Shown one piece after another: positions 24,126 to 32,575 of a DNA stretch of 64,000 bases. The notes under the pieces are model-generated. The model did not search any database. It saw nothing but the letters and a program-made list of their open reading frames with translations, and was not told the origin of the DNA. Origin of the DNA: Prevotella sp. (lineage in GTDB: Bacteria > Bacteroidota > Bacteroidia > Bacteroidales > Bacteroidaceae); contig JAFUEP010000027.1 of assembly GCA_017470345.1 (NCBI GenBank), forward strand, positions 1 to 64,000, given 5' to 3'. The translations under genes and the position numbers were made by a program. Numbering within the stretch: position 1 is the stretch's first letter; every line of letters begins with the position of its first letter.

Positions 24126-24176
24126 CCGTCAAAGACGGCGAACTTACTCCGTCTCGGCAAAAAAAGAATGAATTCT

Positions 24177-24207
24177 TTTGTTTTGCGCTCGACTTTTCGT
24201 AACTTTG
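24177..24207 (+). promoter_or_regulatory. Orphan plus-strand promoter B
   Basis: TTTG, 19-base spacer, TAACTTTG, sharing the CGCTCGACTTTTCG spacer end with promoter A 82 bases upstream. Possibly a local duplication. Confidence 0.6.
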
Positions 24208-24263
24208 GAAGAATTTGCAGGATTTCTTTGTATAAAGGCAGTTCGGGAGATTGAGAATTTTGA

Positions 24264-24314
24264 GGGTTACGGATAAGAGACCGTTCTAATCTCCTTATTC
24301 TGCTATAATTTGCA
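24264..24314 (-). repeat. Dispersed 51-base sequence, copy 1
   Basis: Shares GGGTTACGGATAAGA exactly, and a looser TTATTC...AATTTGCAT end, with 31324-31374 at the other end of the defence island. Read on the minus strand, both encode similar residues (RSLIRNPQ here, RFLIRNPN there). Confidence 0.5.
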
Positions 24315-24322
24315 TCAAAGAA

Positions 24323-24369
24323 CACCCGATGACGAACCACCAGCCGTTTTTGTGACTCATCATCGGGTG
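24323..24369. repeat. Hairpin at a transcription start
   Basis: CACCCGATGA (24323-24332) pairs with TCATCGGGTG (24360-24369). It begins right after the -7 element of the minus-strand promoter 24370-24401, so that transcript would start with this stem-loop. Confidence 0.5.
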
Positions 24370-24401
24370 CAAAGGTAAGCATTTCTTCAGAATTCTCCAA
24401 A
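24370..24401 (-). promoter_or_regulatory. Distal minus-strand promoter before der
   Basis: TTTG, 20-base spacer, TACCTTTG. It would give an RNA of about 320 bases before the der start, running through the hairpin and the dispersed repeat. It could be a second der promoter or a short RNA gene. Confidence 0.6.
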
Positions 24402-24412
24402 TGCATTGTCAT

Positions 24413-25651
24413 TTATTCGGTTGCTTTTTTCATTAGTCGTTTAGTAGCTCTAAGTTCCTTCTGTAGCAGTTCCATACGTTCTTTTAGTTGCTCTTGGGTA
24501 GGTAATACATCTTTAATGCGGATATTATTATATGTTGCTACTCCCATTGGAGTCGTAATCCCTCGGAAAGACCATTGCACATCGGTCTTATCCATATCGG
24601 AACAGATCAGAAGCCCAATGGTAGGGTTGTCATCAGGTGCTTTAACCAATTCGTCAACGGCACTGACATAATAGTTTAGCTTACCCGTAAACTCTGGCTC
24701 GAATGGCTTAACTTTGATCTCGCACGCTATATAGCAACGAAGGCGGACATGATAGAATAGCAAGTCTATCTTCCGTGAGCGACCTCCTACGATGATTTCT
24801 CTCTGTCTGCCCATGAAAGCAAAGCCAGTTCCCATTTCCAATAAAAGGTTCGTAACATCGCTGGTAAGGGCATCTTCCAATTCTCGTTCCTCAAACGGCT
24901 CATGGTCAATAGTAGCGAAACCGAAATCATAATTTTCTTTTAGCACCTCCTGCACCAAATGGCTTTGTGGCTTTGGCAGATACGTTGAGAAGTTGTTTAC
25001 AATCTTACCCTGATGATCAAAGAGGTGAGCCTTATAGCAATTGACCAATGCCGTCCTGCTTAATCCTTTCTCTATCACATGTTGCATATAAAACAACGCT
25101 TCTTCAAGGCTTTCACTCCGTGTGATAATCTCAATGTGCTGACCCCATGGAACAAGGGCAAAGGGGATTGGGAAGTCATTGTTGGTGTCATTCCAATTTT
25201 CTGAAACAGGCTGTTTCATTAATTCTCCAACGGGTCGTTGGAGTTTTAAGCGTTCTTGATTTATGGATGATTGTAATTCTCCAATGAGCCGTTGGAGTTT
25301 TTCTGATGAAGCATGATTGGTGTAGAAGAGATACCATTTCTTCATATACCATAGGTTAGATGTAGAGAATCCATCCTCATTAGGAAATTCTCGCTTCAAA
25401 TCCAAACTTACCTGCTCCACAACACCAGCACCCCAACGCTCCTCAGCTTTTTTCTGCACAAGGTCACGTCCCATCTGCCAGTTGAACAGCAGTTTTTCCC
25501 CATTCACCTTTACGGTAGCCTTTACTTGAGCAGAGCGATAGCGATGCTTCACCTCCGCTATCCATTCTGCATACTCTGTATCTAGCTTCACGTCGTGCGA
25601 TTTCACCATACGTGGCTCATTGATTTCTATTTCCTTATTATTTTTGCTCAT
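24413..25651 (-). CDS. DUF1016/YhcG-type PD-(D/E)xK nuclease
   Basis: 412 residues. The N-terminal DUF1016 part (YRSAQVKATVKVNGEKLLF, WGAGVVEQVSLDLKREFP, LWYMKKWYLFY) is followed by a PALVPWGQHIEII-like segment and a C-terminal nuclease fold with IDLLFYHVRLRCYIACEIKV near 294, giving the Asp...Glu-x-Lys active site. YhcG-family proteins often sit near restriction systems and are thought to act on DNA. Start MSKNNK (25649-25651) follows a -7 element; MRYM three codons earlier is possible. A duplicated palindrome at about residues 118-144 encodes LQRLIGEL and LQRPVGEL. AT-rich compared with der. Confidence 0.85.
   Translation of the reverse strand: MSKNNKEIEINEPRMVKSHDVKLDTEYAEWIAEVKHRYRSAQVKATVKVNGEKLLFNWQMGRDLVQKKAEERWGAGVVEQVSLDLKREFPNEDGFSTSNLWYMKKWYLFYTNHASSEKLQRLIGELQSSINQERLKLQRPVGELMKQPVSENWNDTNNDFPIPFALVPWGQHIEIITRSESLEEALFYMQHVIEKGLSRTALVNCYKAHLFDHQGKIVNNFSTYLPKPQSHLVQEVLKENYDFGFATIDHEPFEERELEDALTSDVTNLLLEMGTGFAFMGRQREIIVGGRSRKIDLLFYHVRLRCYIACEIKVKPFEPEFTGKLNYYVSAVDELVKAPDDNPTIGLLICSDMDKTDVQWSFRGITTPMGVATYNNIRIKDVLPTQEQLKERMELLQKELRATKRLMKKATE
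25221..25301. repeat. In-frame duplicated palindrome within the DUF1016 gene
   Basis: CTCCAACGGGTCGTTGGAG and CTCCAATGAGCCGTTGGAG, each within a 27-base copy, lie 54 bases (18 codons) apart. Each copy is itself an inverted repeat. Confidence 0.6.
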
Positions 25652-25668
25652 ATATCTCATTCCGTTTG

Positions 25669-25676
25669 CAAAGTTA
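25669..25676 (-). promoter_or_regulatory. -7 element of the DUF1016 gene
   Basis: TAACTTTG on the minus strand, 17 bases before the chosen start. The -33 box is weak. Confidence 0.5.
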
Positions 25677-25742
25677 CACATTAATTCTCAAATTTCTTCA
25701 ATGTCCAAATCATAAATTTTACTACTATGCTTTATTCTGACA

Positions 25743-26039
25743 TTATATTCTATCAACAAGAATGTTCTCATTCACCTTGTCGCTATTGAGAGTATTCCAG
25801 AAGTCTGTGACGATCTTACGTGGTTCATCTACGCCAATTATTTGGTAACGCTTTTGAATGTCCTTCTCCTGCATATTTTCGTCCACACCAAGCAGAATCA
25901 TTCCGCCTATAGTATTGGCAAAAGCCGAAAACGTCTGCCAAATCGACTTCGGCATCTCTGATTTTGCCTTCTTGCATTCCAACGTCACCCGCTCACCTTT
26001 CAGCAATATCTCTTTTATTGTTTTCTCGTCCATCTTCAT
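25743..26039 (-). pseudogene. Remnant of an AlbA_2 (Schlafen-like) ATP-binding protein
   Basis: 98 codons read as the N-terminal AlbA_2 domain only: VTLECKKAKSEMPKSIW, FSAFANTIGGMILLGV. Complete members usually continue for 300 or more residues with a helix-turn-helix. Here a stop follows at VDRI and the downstream sequence has no continuing frame. It is probably a truncated leftover; a functional short protein is less likely. It sits between mcrC and the DUF1016 gene in the AT-rich island. Confidence 0.65.
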
Positions 26040-26187
26040 ATTTCGTTCGCTAAGTTACAAATTATTTTGGAATTCTACACTTCATATATTTGAAACCAAG
26101 TACTTGTCTCTAGGAATTGCTGTAGATCACCAGAACCGTCCCAGTGATTTACCCGTGATTTACAGACACGGTTTGGATTTTTATGCA

Positions 26188-26213
26188 TGACAGGGTACCT
26201 ATCCCTAGTGTCA
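26188..26213 (-). terminator. Hairpin directly after mcrC
   Basis: TGACAGGG pairs with CCCTAGTGTCA, starting at the base after the mcrC stop codon. It has no long T-tract, so termination strength is uncertain. Confidence 0.4.
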
Positions 26214-27518
26214 TTAGGTTTCCAAGTTGTTTATTATCTCTTGTTCAGAGAGGGCCATGTTAGAATAATAATTCTCAAACGATTCAGCTTTGAAAGCAAC
26301 ATACATACCATAGATGGACATAATGCCACCCTGTCCTTTTAGAGTTTTGGATGGAAGTTTGGATGAGGCCCAATCTATAGGAACAATATACCCTCCCTTC
26401 TTCCTATTCAAAACATGCATATATGAAATCACTTGATACAGGTCTTTCGTTTGCACTTTGTTCCAATCGTCGTACCATTTGTATTTCGCATCAAGCACCA
26501 TTTCTGGACTCAGGAAATCGGGATAGCACCAGCCTGAGCCGTCCGTAAACAAACTCTTACGTCCTTTCCCCTCTTTGTTCCTGGGATGTTCAAAGCCTAT
26601 GTCTGCAAGGAATGTGTTCAGATATTCCTCCCACAACCAAGCACCATCAAACAGAACTCCGTAGATTTCATCATCGTCTCGCCCATATTTCATTTCCTCT
26701 TGGCGAAGTATCTGCAAACATAGTTGCTGCAATGGGCGATATTCACTATAATAAGGGTGACTGATGGGGCGAAGATTCTGATTTATCACCTTTTGCCGTT
26801 CATTGCGAATGTATGATGCTGTTGCCTGACAAATAGCTTTTACGCAATCTGACGCATCATCGTCATTGTGGAGGATATTTCCCGAATACCGATGACGCGA
26901 GATATATTCGATAGTGTGGCGAATCAACTGCGTGAGATGATTGTCCTGAGCGTACTCATGGGTGGTATAGGCTATCTTGCCTGCAAAAGGAATGTTCTGC
27001 CTGATATGGCGAGAGATGTCTATTCGTCCCTTTACATTAGCGTCATTATGCTTGCGTGTCTGATACTCCCTATATAAACCTTGTTGCATAGCCCGCTTTA
27101 GGAAAGTAGGGAACAGGTAGATGAGAAAATCAAAGATGCTCTCTTCGTCGGAATTGAATTGCAAATCAAACAGATTGATGGCAAACACCTTTCGAAGCAT
27201 ATAGTGCAGGAAGTAGTCATCTCTGTCCTGTGCAAATCGGGAAGTGATGCTAACCTTTGTATCACCACAACTGATAAAGCCCATGATATTGCCCGTGACA
27301 ATCTTTTCATCCTTCACCTCAAAGATATGAGCATCGCCAATCTTATCCCCATAGACTTCCAAGTCTTGTGGGAATATCAGCAAATTGGGGTGCTCCTTAC
27401 GGCATAGGTCAGTAATGGTAGGCTCTGCCAACTTCTTGAGTGTGTCAAGATGGCAAAGTTCCGTCTCTGTCAAACGCCTTTCATCGTTGTCCTTTGTCTG
27501 TATGGGCAGGCTACTCAT
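26214..27518 (-). CDS. mcrC: McrC-family nuclease subunit of a McrBC restriction system
   Basis: 434 residues. McrC supplies the cleavage activity and stimulates the McrB motor. The N-terminal part shows an ITSRFAQDRDDYFLHYML segment, and the C-terminal nuclease has GWCYPDFLSPEMVLDAKYKWY near 328, fitting Pro-Asp...Asp-Ala-Lys of the PD-(D/E)xK fold. It overlaps mcrB by eight bases, as usual for translationally coupled mcrBC. AT-rich codons differ from flanking core genes. Confidence 0.92.
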   Translation of the reverse strand: MSSLPIQTKDNDERRLTETELCHLDTLKKLAEPTITDLCRKEHPNLLIFPQDLEVYGDKIGDAHIFEVKDEKIVTGNIMGFISCGDTKVSITSRFAQDRDDYFLHYMLRKVFAINLFDLQFNSDEESIFDFLIYLFPTFLKRAMQQGLYREYQTRKHNDANVKGRIDISRHIRQNIPFAGKIAYTTHEYAQDNHLTQLIRHTIEYISRHRYSGNILHNDDDASDCVKAICQATASYIRNERQKVINQNLRPISHPYYSEYRPLQQLCLQILRQEEMKYGRDDDEIYGVLFDGAWLWEEYLNTFLADIGFEHPRNKEGKGRKSLFTDGSGWCYPDFLSPEMVLDAKYKWYDDWNKVQTKDLYQVISYMHVLNRKKGGYIVPIDWASSKLPSKTLKGQGGIMSIYGMYVAFKAESFENYYSNMALSEQEIINNLET

Positions 27519-30243
27519 TTAGACTCTTCTTGTTGTATGCCTCGTGTAACTTCTCTAACAATTCCTTTGCCCTACGATTGCCACGAAGGTACTCATAGAG
27601 CAAACCTTTCAGATGGTTCTCCCACAGGCAATCGAAAGCATTTGCTTTATCTTGATAGTCAAGATACTTTCTGAAGTAGGCAGCACCTATCTGATAAGCC
27701 TCATCCAATCCTTCTGTCTCTACGATGGCCTTGTTCAGATTAAACATCCTTGCCTTGATTTCGTCTTTGACGAGCCCAAAATCAGGATCATGCTCAATCA
27801 TGTTCGTATAACTCTCCTCTGCTGTCACTTCCTGCCAAGCAAAACGGCGACGCATGGCAAAGTCCATACTTTCCACAGAGCGGTCAATGTCGTTCATCGT
27901 GCCGATGATATAGACGTTCTCTGGAACATAGAAACCTTTTTTAAACACATCACTTTCTGGAATCATGTTCTGATATTGGGTGTTTACCTTGCCCTCCTCA
28001 CCTCTGTAACCTGGGTCAATAGAGAAGAACAATTCGCCGAATATCTTTGAGATTTCACCACGATTGATTTCGTCGATGATGAAAACGCGCCTTTGGAGAA
28101 AAACTGGATTCATCCTGCTTTGATAAAGGACTTCGTCCAAATAATAGTGTTTTCTCAAGTAGTCAAGAATAAGTTCACAATGTTTACTATACCAATTACT
28201 ACTGTTTGTATGCTCGTAAAAACTCCTTACAAGATCTTTCTTTATAGGTGTGCCATCTATTCTCAACATAGAATCATCCCCGACAGAAACTTTGAAAGAG
28301 GAACTTCGAACCCTGTCAAATTCCAATTCTTTTTTTGTTTGTCTCAAATCTCTGATAAATGCATCAAAAGCTTCATCAAATGTTGTTGCCTCTTCCAATT
28401 CTTCATCTTCAACAGGTCTATATTTATGTAATGATTGTTTACAGAATTCCTTAAAAACTCCGTCCCTACGCTCAAATCCAACATTCCCGTTTCCATCGTT
28501 CTTCGTTCTCAGTCCCTCTACAAAGTCCGTATAGTCATACGAAGGATGGAACTGCACGAAGCCCACTTCTGCATTCATTGCCTCTGCAATAGCTTTAGCC
28601 ATAAAGGTCTTCCCTGTTCCTGGTGCACCTGTCAGAATCAGGTTTTTATTTGCTTCCAGCAGGTCTATATACTTCTGATATTTCGATTCCATATTCTTTT
28701 CTGAGTTAATGTTCAACAATTCAATAATTCTGTTTGCTTGCTTTTCTGTTGTGCCTTGGAAGAACAAACTGTCTCCCATAGTTCTGTCTTCTATCGGCAC
28801 ATCAAGGAAGGGCAAATGCCACTCAACTTCTCTACGCATCGGGTTTTCATCCTTTTCGTCATAATAGACATCAGACGTGAGTGTTCCCCAACCGTAGAGA
28901 ACGTGATATTGTTTGCCGTTTTCTTTCCTTGTTTCAAATGCTACGACAATATCATCCGCTGATACTTCCTTCGTAAACTTCCAATAGGCATTAGGGAGCC
29001 TGTTGCCAATATCAGGTTTGTCTGCCAACAAAGCTTTCTTTAATGAGTCTGCAGAAGTGTAGGGTCTGAAATCTTTGATGCTATTAGTTGAAGAGCCACA
29101 TCCAAGAGATAGCATGCTTGTAATCGTTGCATTGCCTCCCCACAGCCACACACGCTTTTTCTTCCTCCAAATAAGAGGTTGAAGATACCCTAACTTTTGA
29201 GGGAATTCACTGAATAATACCCAAAGAACATCCTGTGCCAACAACAAATCGCTTTGTCTTTTTTCCTTTAATGCAGAAGCCACCAATTGCTGTAGCTGTT
29301 CGTCATTCTTTGTCAATTCATATAGAGGTTTCAACAACTCCAAGAAGTGTTCGAAACATTGACCTGATGGCTTATGAGAAACACCAAGACATTTACACAA
29401 GAACCTATACACATCATACTTGTAAATGGTGTATTTCTCTGGGTTCAGACAGGTCAGAATCGTTGATGCCGTACGCTCGTCATTGGCTTTACTGTTGTAT
29501 CCCGTTTGAGGAAGTAATGCCGCTGTTTCGTTTTTGAACTCCAACAGCCTTTTATTCAAATCAACAGAATCGTCTGCAAGGTGACGAAGAACCTCCTCAA
29601 ACTCTGAGGCTTTGGTCTCCACCAAATATTTGAGTGCTTTATTGTCTCTGACTGCATCTATCAGATTGGTAAAGCCTCCCAATTCAGGCTTACTTGGATG
29701 GGCAACATGAGCCGCAACTACCTCGAAAGGAGTCTTACCTTGACTTGCTGTTATTAAGCTCCACTTGTAGATTTCATCATATTTCTCTTCATCTAAAGGG
29801 ATGTCTTTTCTAACCTCTTTGTATTTCTCAACAAGATACCAATACAGATACTCACGAATGGCCTCTACCAATTCTGGCCTTAACTGCCATTCAAAGACTC
29901 CATCATCTCCCTTTGGCAAATCTCTGCCTTCACCCATAGGAATAATCCAGTAGCAGGGCTTTCCATCAGGACGAACAACTTGAAACCTATTCAGCTCCTT
30001 TTGAACAAATTGCCCAATCTTTGTGATATAGGCGTTGAGTGACTGAGCATCACCGCCTATTTCATTGCTCACAGTGGTGCATGTACCTCTGTGTTCTGGC
30101 ATATAGTAGAATCGAAGCAGAGCATCCTTATATTTGTCTGGCATGCTTTGCTCCTGCAACATATTCAGCCACTCTTCCTTGCTAATACCTATATCACAAG
30201 AGTAAACACCATCAATCTCTTTTACTTGGATTGTTTCAATCAT
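27511..30243 (-). CDS. mcrB: McrB-family AAA+ GTPase motor with modified-base reader-like domain
   Basis: 910 residues. Residues about 1-360 are a family-specific N-terminal region. About 365-480 reads like an EVE/PUA-type modified-base reader (WKFTKEVSADDIVVAF, HVLYGWGTL, RREVEWHLP). The AAA+ core has Walker A GAPGTGKT near 537, Walker B VFIIDEINRGEISKIFGELF near 720 and the sensor IIGTMNDIDRS near 780, all diagnostic of McrB. It probably recognises modified DNA and translocates to trigger McrC. It lies 13 bases after the EEP nuclease gene and overlaps mcrC, so all three form one operon. Confidence 0.93.
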   Translation of the reverse strand: MIETIQVKEIDGVYSCDIGISKEEWLNMLQEQSMPDKYKDALLRFYYMPEHRGTCTTVSNEIGGDAQSLNAYITKIGQFVQKELNRFQVVRPDGKPCYWIIPMGEGRDLPKGDDGVFEWQLRPELVEAIREYLYWYLVEKYKEVRKDIPLDEEKYDEIYKWSLITASQGKTPFEVVAAHVAHPSKPELGGFTNLIDAVRDNKALKYLVETKASEFEEVLRHLADDSVDLNKRLLEFKNETAALLPQTGYNSKANDERTASTILTCLNPEKYTIYKYDVYRFLCKCLGVSHKPSGQCFEHFLELLKPLYELTKNDEQLQQLVASALKEKRQSDLLLAQDVLWVLFSEFPQKLGYLQPLIWRKKKRVWLWGGNATITSMLSLGCGSSTNSIKDFRPYTSADSLKKALLADKPDIGNRLPNAYWKFTKEVSADDIVVAFETRKENGKQYHVLYGWGTLTSDVYYDEKDENPMRREVEWHLPFLDVPIEDRTMGDSLFFQGTTEKQANRIIELLNINSEKNMESKYQKYIDLLEANKNLILTGAPGTGKTFMAKAIAEAMNAEVGFVQFHPSYDYTDFVEGLRTKNDGNGNVGFERRDGVFKEFCKQSLHKYRPVEDEELEEATTFDEAFDAFIRDLRQTKKELEFDRVRSSSFKVSVGDDSMLRIDGTPIKKDLVRSFYEHTNSSNWYSKHCELILDYLRKHYYLDEVLYQSRMNPVFLQRRVFIIDEINRGEISKIFGELFFSIDPGYRGEEGKVNTQYQNMIPESDVFKKGFYVPENVYIIGTMNDIDRSVESMDFAMRRRFAWQEVTAEESYTNMIEHDPDFGLVKDEIKARMFNLNKAIVETEGLDEAYQIGAAYFRKYLDYQDKANAFDCLWENHLKGLLYEYLRGNRRAKELLEKLHEAYNKKSLNE

Positions 30244-30256
30244 ATTATATTATACA

Positions 30257-30925
30257 TTACAATTCCATCATTTGAGCAACATGGTCACTTATTTCTTTGT
30301 TCCACTCGCAGAGTGCATACGACTTGAAGGCCACATTTGAGAAAGAATAGTCAAGAAAGAAAGGCGAATTCTCATTAAACCTGTGGTAATAGGTAGCTCT
30401 GCTTTCCTCACCTAACAGCTCTCCTGTTTTTTGGTGATAAGCACTAACATAGCCCATACCTTCCAGAAAGCTGAATATAGTCTCAATGCTATATTGCTTT
30501 GTCTCGCCAGCCTGTCCTTTATAACAGTTCATGTCGCCAGAGATAACAGTAGGGAACTCTTTCAAGTATGGAGCATATTCCTGCAATGTTTCCAATGCAA
30601 TCTGTGGATAATCTTTCGGAGCATTATCATCAGTTCTTGTAGGCCATGCAGCCATGATTAACTTATTCTCAATGATGATAGGAAGGAAATACTGATGACA
30701 GGGGTTATACCATTGTGGGATTTCAGCTTTCATTCCCGATTTCCAAATAACGCCAAGCCCTTTGAAGTCATAATTACCCATCCATTCCATTCTATACCCT
30801 TCTGGAACCTTTACTTGAGAAGGACAAGCCACTTCTGGAAGAATAAAGACATCTGCATTGAACTGCATGATTTTGTCTATCTTTTCCTGCGTAGAACGAT
30901 TTATATTATATGACAATATTTTCAT
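30257..30925 (-). CDS. Endonuclease/exonuclease/phosphatase (EEP) protein at the head of mcrBC
   Basis: 222 residues, no signal peptide. EEP-fold landmarks in order: MKILSYNINR (start strand), DVFILPEVA with the metal-binding Glu, VISGDMNCYKG with the catalytic Asp-x-Asn, and ISDHVAQM with the C-terminal Asp-His pair. Members cleave phosphodiesters or remove phosphates from DNA, RNA or lipids. It is the first gene of EEP-mcrB-mcrC, with 13 bases to mcrB. Three-gene linkage suggests a part in the restriction system, perhaps degrading McrC products; that is inference. Confidence 0.88.
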   Translation of the reverse strand: MKILSYNINRSTQEKIDKIMQFNADVFILPEVACPSQVKVPEGYRMEWMGNYDFKGLGVIWKSGMKAEIPQWYNPCHQYFLPIIIENKLIMAAWPTRTDDNAPKDYPQIALETLQEYAPYLKEFPTVISGDMNCYKGQAGETKQYSIETIFSFLEGMGYVSAYHQKTGELLGEESRATYYHRFNENSPFFLDYSFSNVAFKSYALCEWNKEISDHVAQMMEL

Positions 30926-31079
30926 AATTAACTATTTTTTTTCTGCATCAACTACATACTCGAATCAAGGGACGTTCCCCTATCTTGCCTCACATTAGTA
31001 CGAAACTCTTCTTTTTTCATATATATTGATGCGTTTATTCCTTATTAGTAGAAATCTATTTTTATAGGCGTTTCGTGTG

Positions 31080-31111
31080 CAAATATAATAAATTAATTGC
31101 AAGGGAACAAA
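31080..31111 (-). promoter_or_regulatory. Promoter of the EEP-mcrB-mcrC operon
   Basis: TTTG, 20-base spacer, TATATTTG on the minus strand. It predicts a leader of about 150 bases. Confidence 0.7.
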
Positions 31112-31323
31112 TGTTTTCTTACAAATCAGTTTAAATACAAATAAAAAGGACGAAATTTACTTGTTTTTCTAATTCCGGCTGCAAAACTACTGTCTTTTCC
31201 TGGTTCTGTCGCTATGCAAAATATAGCAGTTTGCGGAATCAGAAACGGGTGGTGAAAGGTGCGTCATTATGCCCCATCTTGCCTATCCGATTAACGAAGT
31301 TTAACTGGCTCTCAAGACCGTTT

Positions 31324-31374
31324 GGGTTACGGATAAGAAACCTAACTACTTCTTTATTCCTCTCAAATTTGCAT
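31324..31374 (-). repeat. Dispersed 51-base sequence, copy 2
   Basis: Shares GGGTTACGGATAAGA and a similar TTTATTCCTC...AATTTGCAT end with 24264-24314, in the same orientation. The two copies bracket the defence island. Confidence 0.5.
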
Positions 31375-31478
31375 TCAGCCTAAAACTGAACTTCCCCATT
31401 ATTCCCTGTCTTGCCTTTTATTTACGCGCTTTCTGCGTTAATCTTCCGAAAATGCTTAAGAGTTACATAGTTTTTTCG

Positions 31479-31486
31479 TAATTTTG
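31479..31486 (+). promoter_or_regulatory. -7 element of the pectate lyase gene
   Basis: TAATTTTG on the plus strand, 28 bases before the start codon. No good TTTG upstream. Confidence 0.5.
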
Positions 31487-31514
31487 CGGCCAATACACAA
31501 AAATAACGAAGAAG

Positions 31515-32561
31515 ATGAAACTAAGAGACATCATGCTCATGCTGGCCTTCATGGCCACCGTCAGTCTGACGGCACAGCCCGTCGGATGGGCTTCCGTCGG
31601 AGGGACCACCGACGGCGGACAGGGACAGAACGCCGTCGTCGTCGGCACTGCCGACGAGCTGCGACAGGCCCTCGCACAGAACGACTCCACGCCATGCACC
31701 ATCTACCTGCGAGGGCGCATCAGCCTGCCGGGCCTGCTGCGCGTGAAGAGCGTCGCCAACAAGAGCCTCATCGGGCTGACCGGCTCGGCCCTTGTCAACG
31801 ACCGCTACACGCTCGACAAGGACTCCACGGGCATCCTCCTCTTCGACCGCTGCCGCAACATCGTGCTGCGCAACATCACGTTCATCGGGCCGGGGGCCTT
31901 CGACCGCGATGCCAACGACAACCTCTGCGTCTCGCGGTCGGAGCGCATCTGGGTGGACCACTGCGACTTCCAGGACGGCATGGACGGCAACTTCGACTGC
32001 AACGCCGGCTCCGACCTCATCACCGTCTCGTGGTGCCGTTTCCGCTATCTGCGAGAGCCGTGGCCCAAGCTGGCCGACGACACCAACGACGACCACAATA
32101 GCGACCACCGCTTCAGCTGCCTATGGGGCTCCAACGACCGCGACCAGCGCTGCGTCGGCCGTCTGCGCACCACCTTCGACCACTGCTGGTGGGACGAGGG
32201 TTGCCGGGCCCGCATGCCCTTCGTGCGCTTCGGCAGCATCCATCTGCTCAACTGCCTCTATGCGAGCAGCATCGCCTCCGTCTGCATCCAGGCACGCTTC
32301 CGCTCCAACGTGCTGGCCGAGGGCTGCGTCTTCCGTCTGGGCGAGGACACGCGCCTGTTTCAGACGCCCTCCTCGTCGAAGCCCGAGCTACGCGACTATA
32401 ACATCCGTTTCCGCCGCTGTCTCGGAGCCGACGACCACGAGGAGCGCTATGGCGACGCCGACTACTTCGCCCCACCCTACCGCTACTCCGCACAGCCAGC
32501 CTCTGACGTAGAGGCCACGGTGCGGGCCTCCGCCGGCGCCACGCTCGACATCACGCTCTGA
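31515..32561 (+). CDS. Secreted pectate lyase (PL1 family)
   Basis: 348 residues with a signal peptide (MLMLAFMATVSLTAQ). The parallel beta-helix core shows VDHCDFQDGMDGNFDCN (calcium-site Asp cluster), ITVSWCRF, and the RMPFVRFG segment that carries the catalytic Arg in PL1 lyases. It cleaves de-esterified polygalacturonate by beta-elimination, complementing the methylesterase at 0.8-2.0 kb. It stands alone on the plus strand and has GC-rich codons like the host. The extended Asp-rich tract around residue 195 (DDTNDDHNSDHR) is also typical. Confidence 0.9.
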   Translation: MKLRDIMLMLAFMATVSLTAQPVGWASVGGTTDGGQGQNAVVVGTADELRQALAQNDSTPCTIYLRGRISLPGLLRVKSVANKSLIGLTGSALVNDRYTLDKDSTGILLFDRCRNIVLRNITFIGPGAFDRDANDNLCVSRSERIWVDHCDFQDGMDGNFDCNAGSDLITVSWCRFRYLREPWPKLADDTNDDHNSDHRFSCLWGSNDRDQRCVGRLRTTFDHCWWDEGCRARMPFVRFGSIHLLNCLYASSIASVCIQARFRSNVLAEGCVFRLGEDTRLFQTPSSSKPELRDYNIRFRRCLGADDHEERYGDADYFAPPYRYSAQPASDVEATVRASAGATLDITL

Positions 32562-32575
32562 CCTCCTCCCCCCGG

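Larger units (their letters stand above)
24039..24412. other. Gene-free 374-base stretch dense in promoters
   Basis: Holds the der promoter, two near-duplicate plus-strand promoters with no plus-strand gene after them, one copy of a dispersed 51-base sequence, a hairpin and another minus-strand promoter. A 128-codon open frame covers it on the minus strand but its first ATG lies upstream of the 24370-24401 promoter and its composition is non-coding, so it is not called. Confidence 0.6.
30926..31514. other. Gene-free 589-base stretch at the island boundary
   Basis: AT-rich near the EEP gene, rising in GC toward the pectate lyase gene. It holds the mcr operon promoter, the second copy of the dispersed 51-base sequence and the pectate lyase -7 element. 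A minus-strand frame around 31240-31380 resembles short Prevotella hypothetical proteins (NKEVVRFLIRNPNG) but has no credible start. Confidence 0.55.

Noticed and set aside
24026..24412. 128-codon minus-strand open frame between the DUF1016 gene and der
   Set aside because: Its first ATG lies upstream of a consensus promoter, it runs through hairpins, promoters and repeats, and its product shows no domain.
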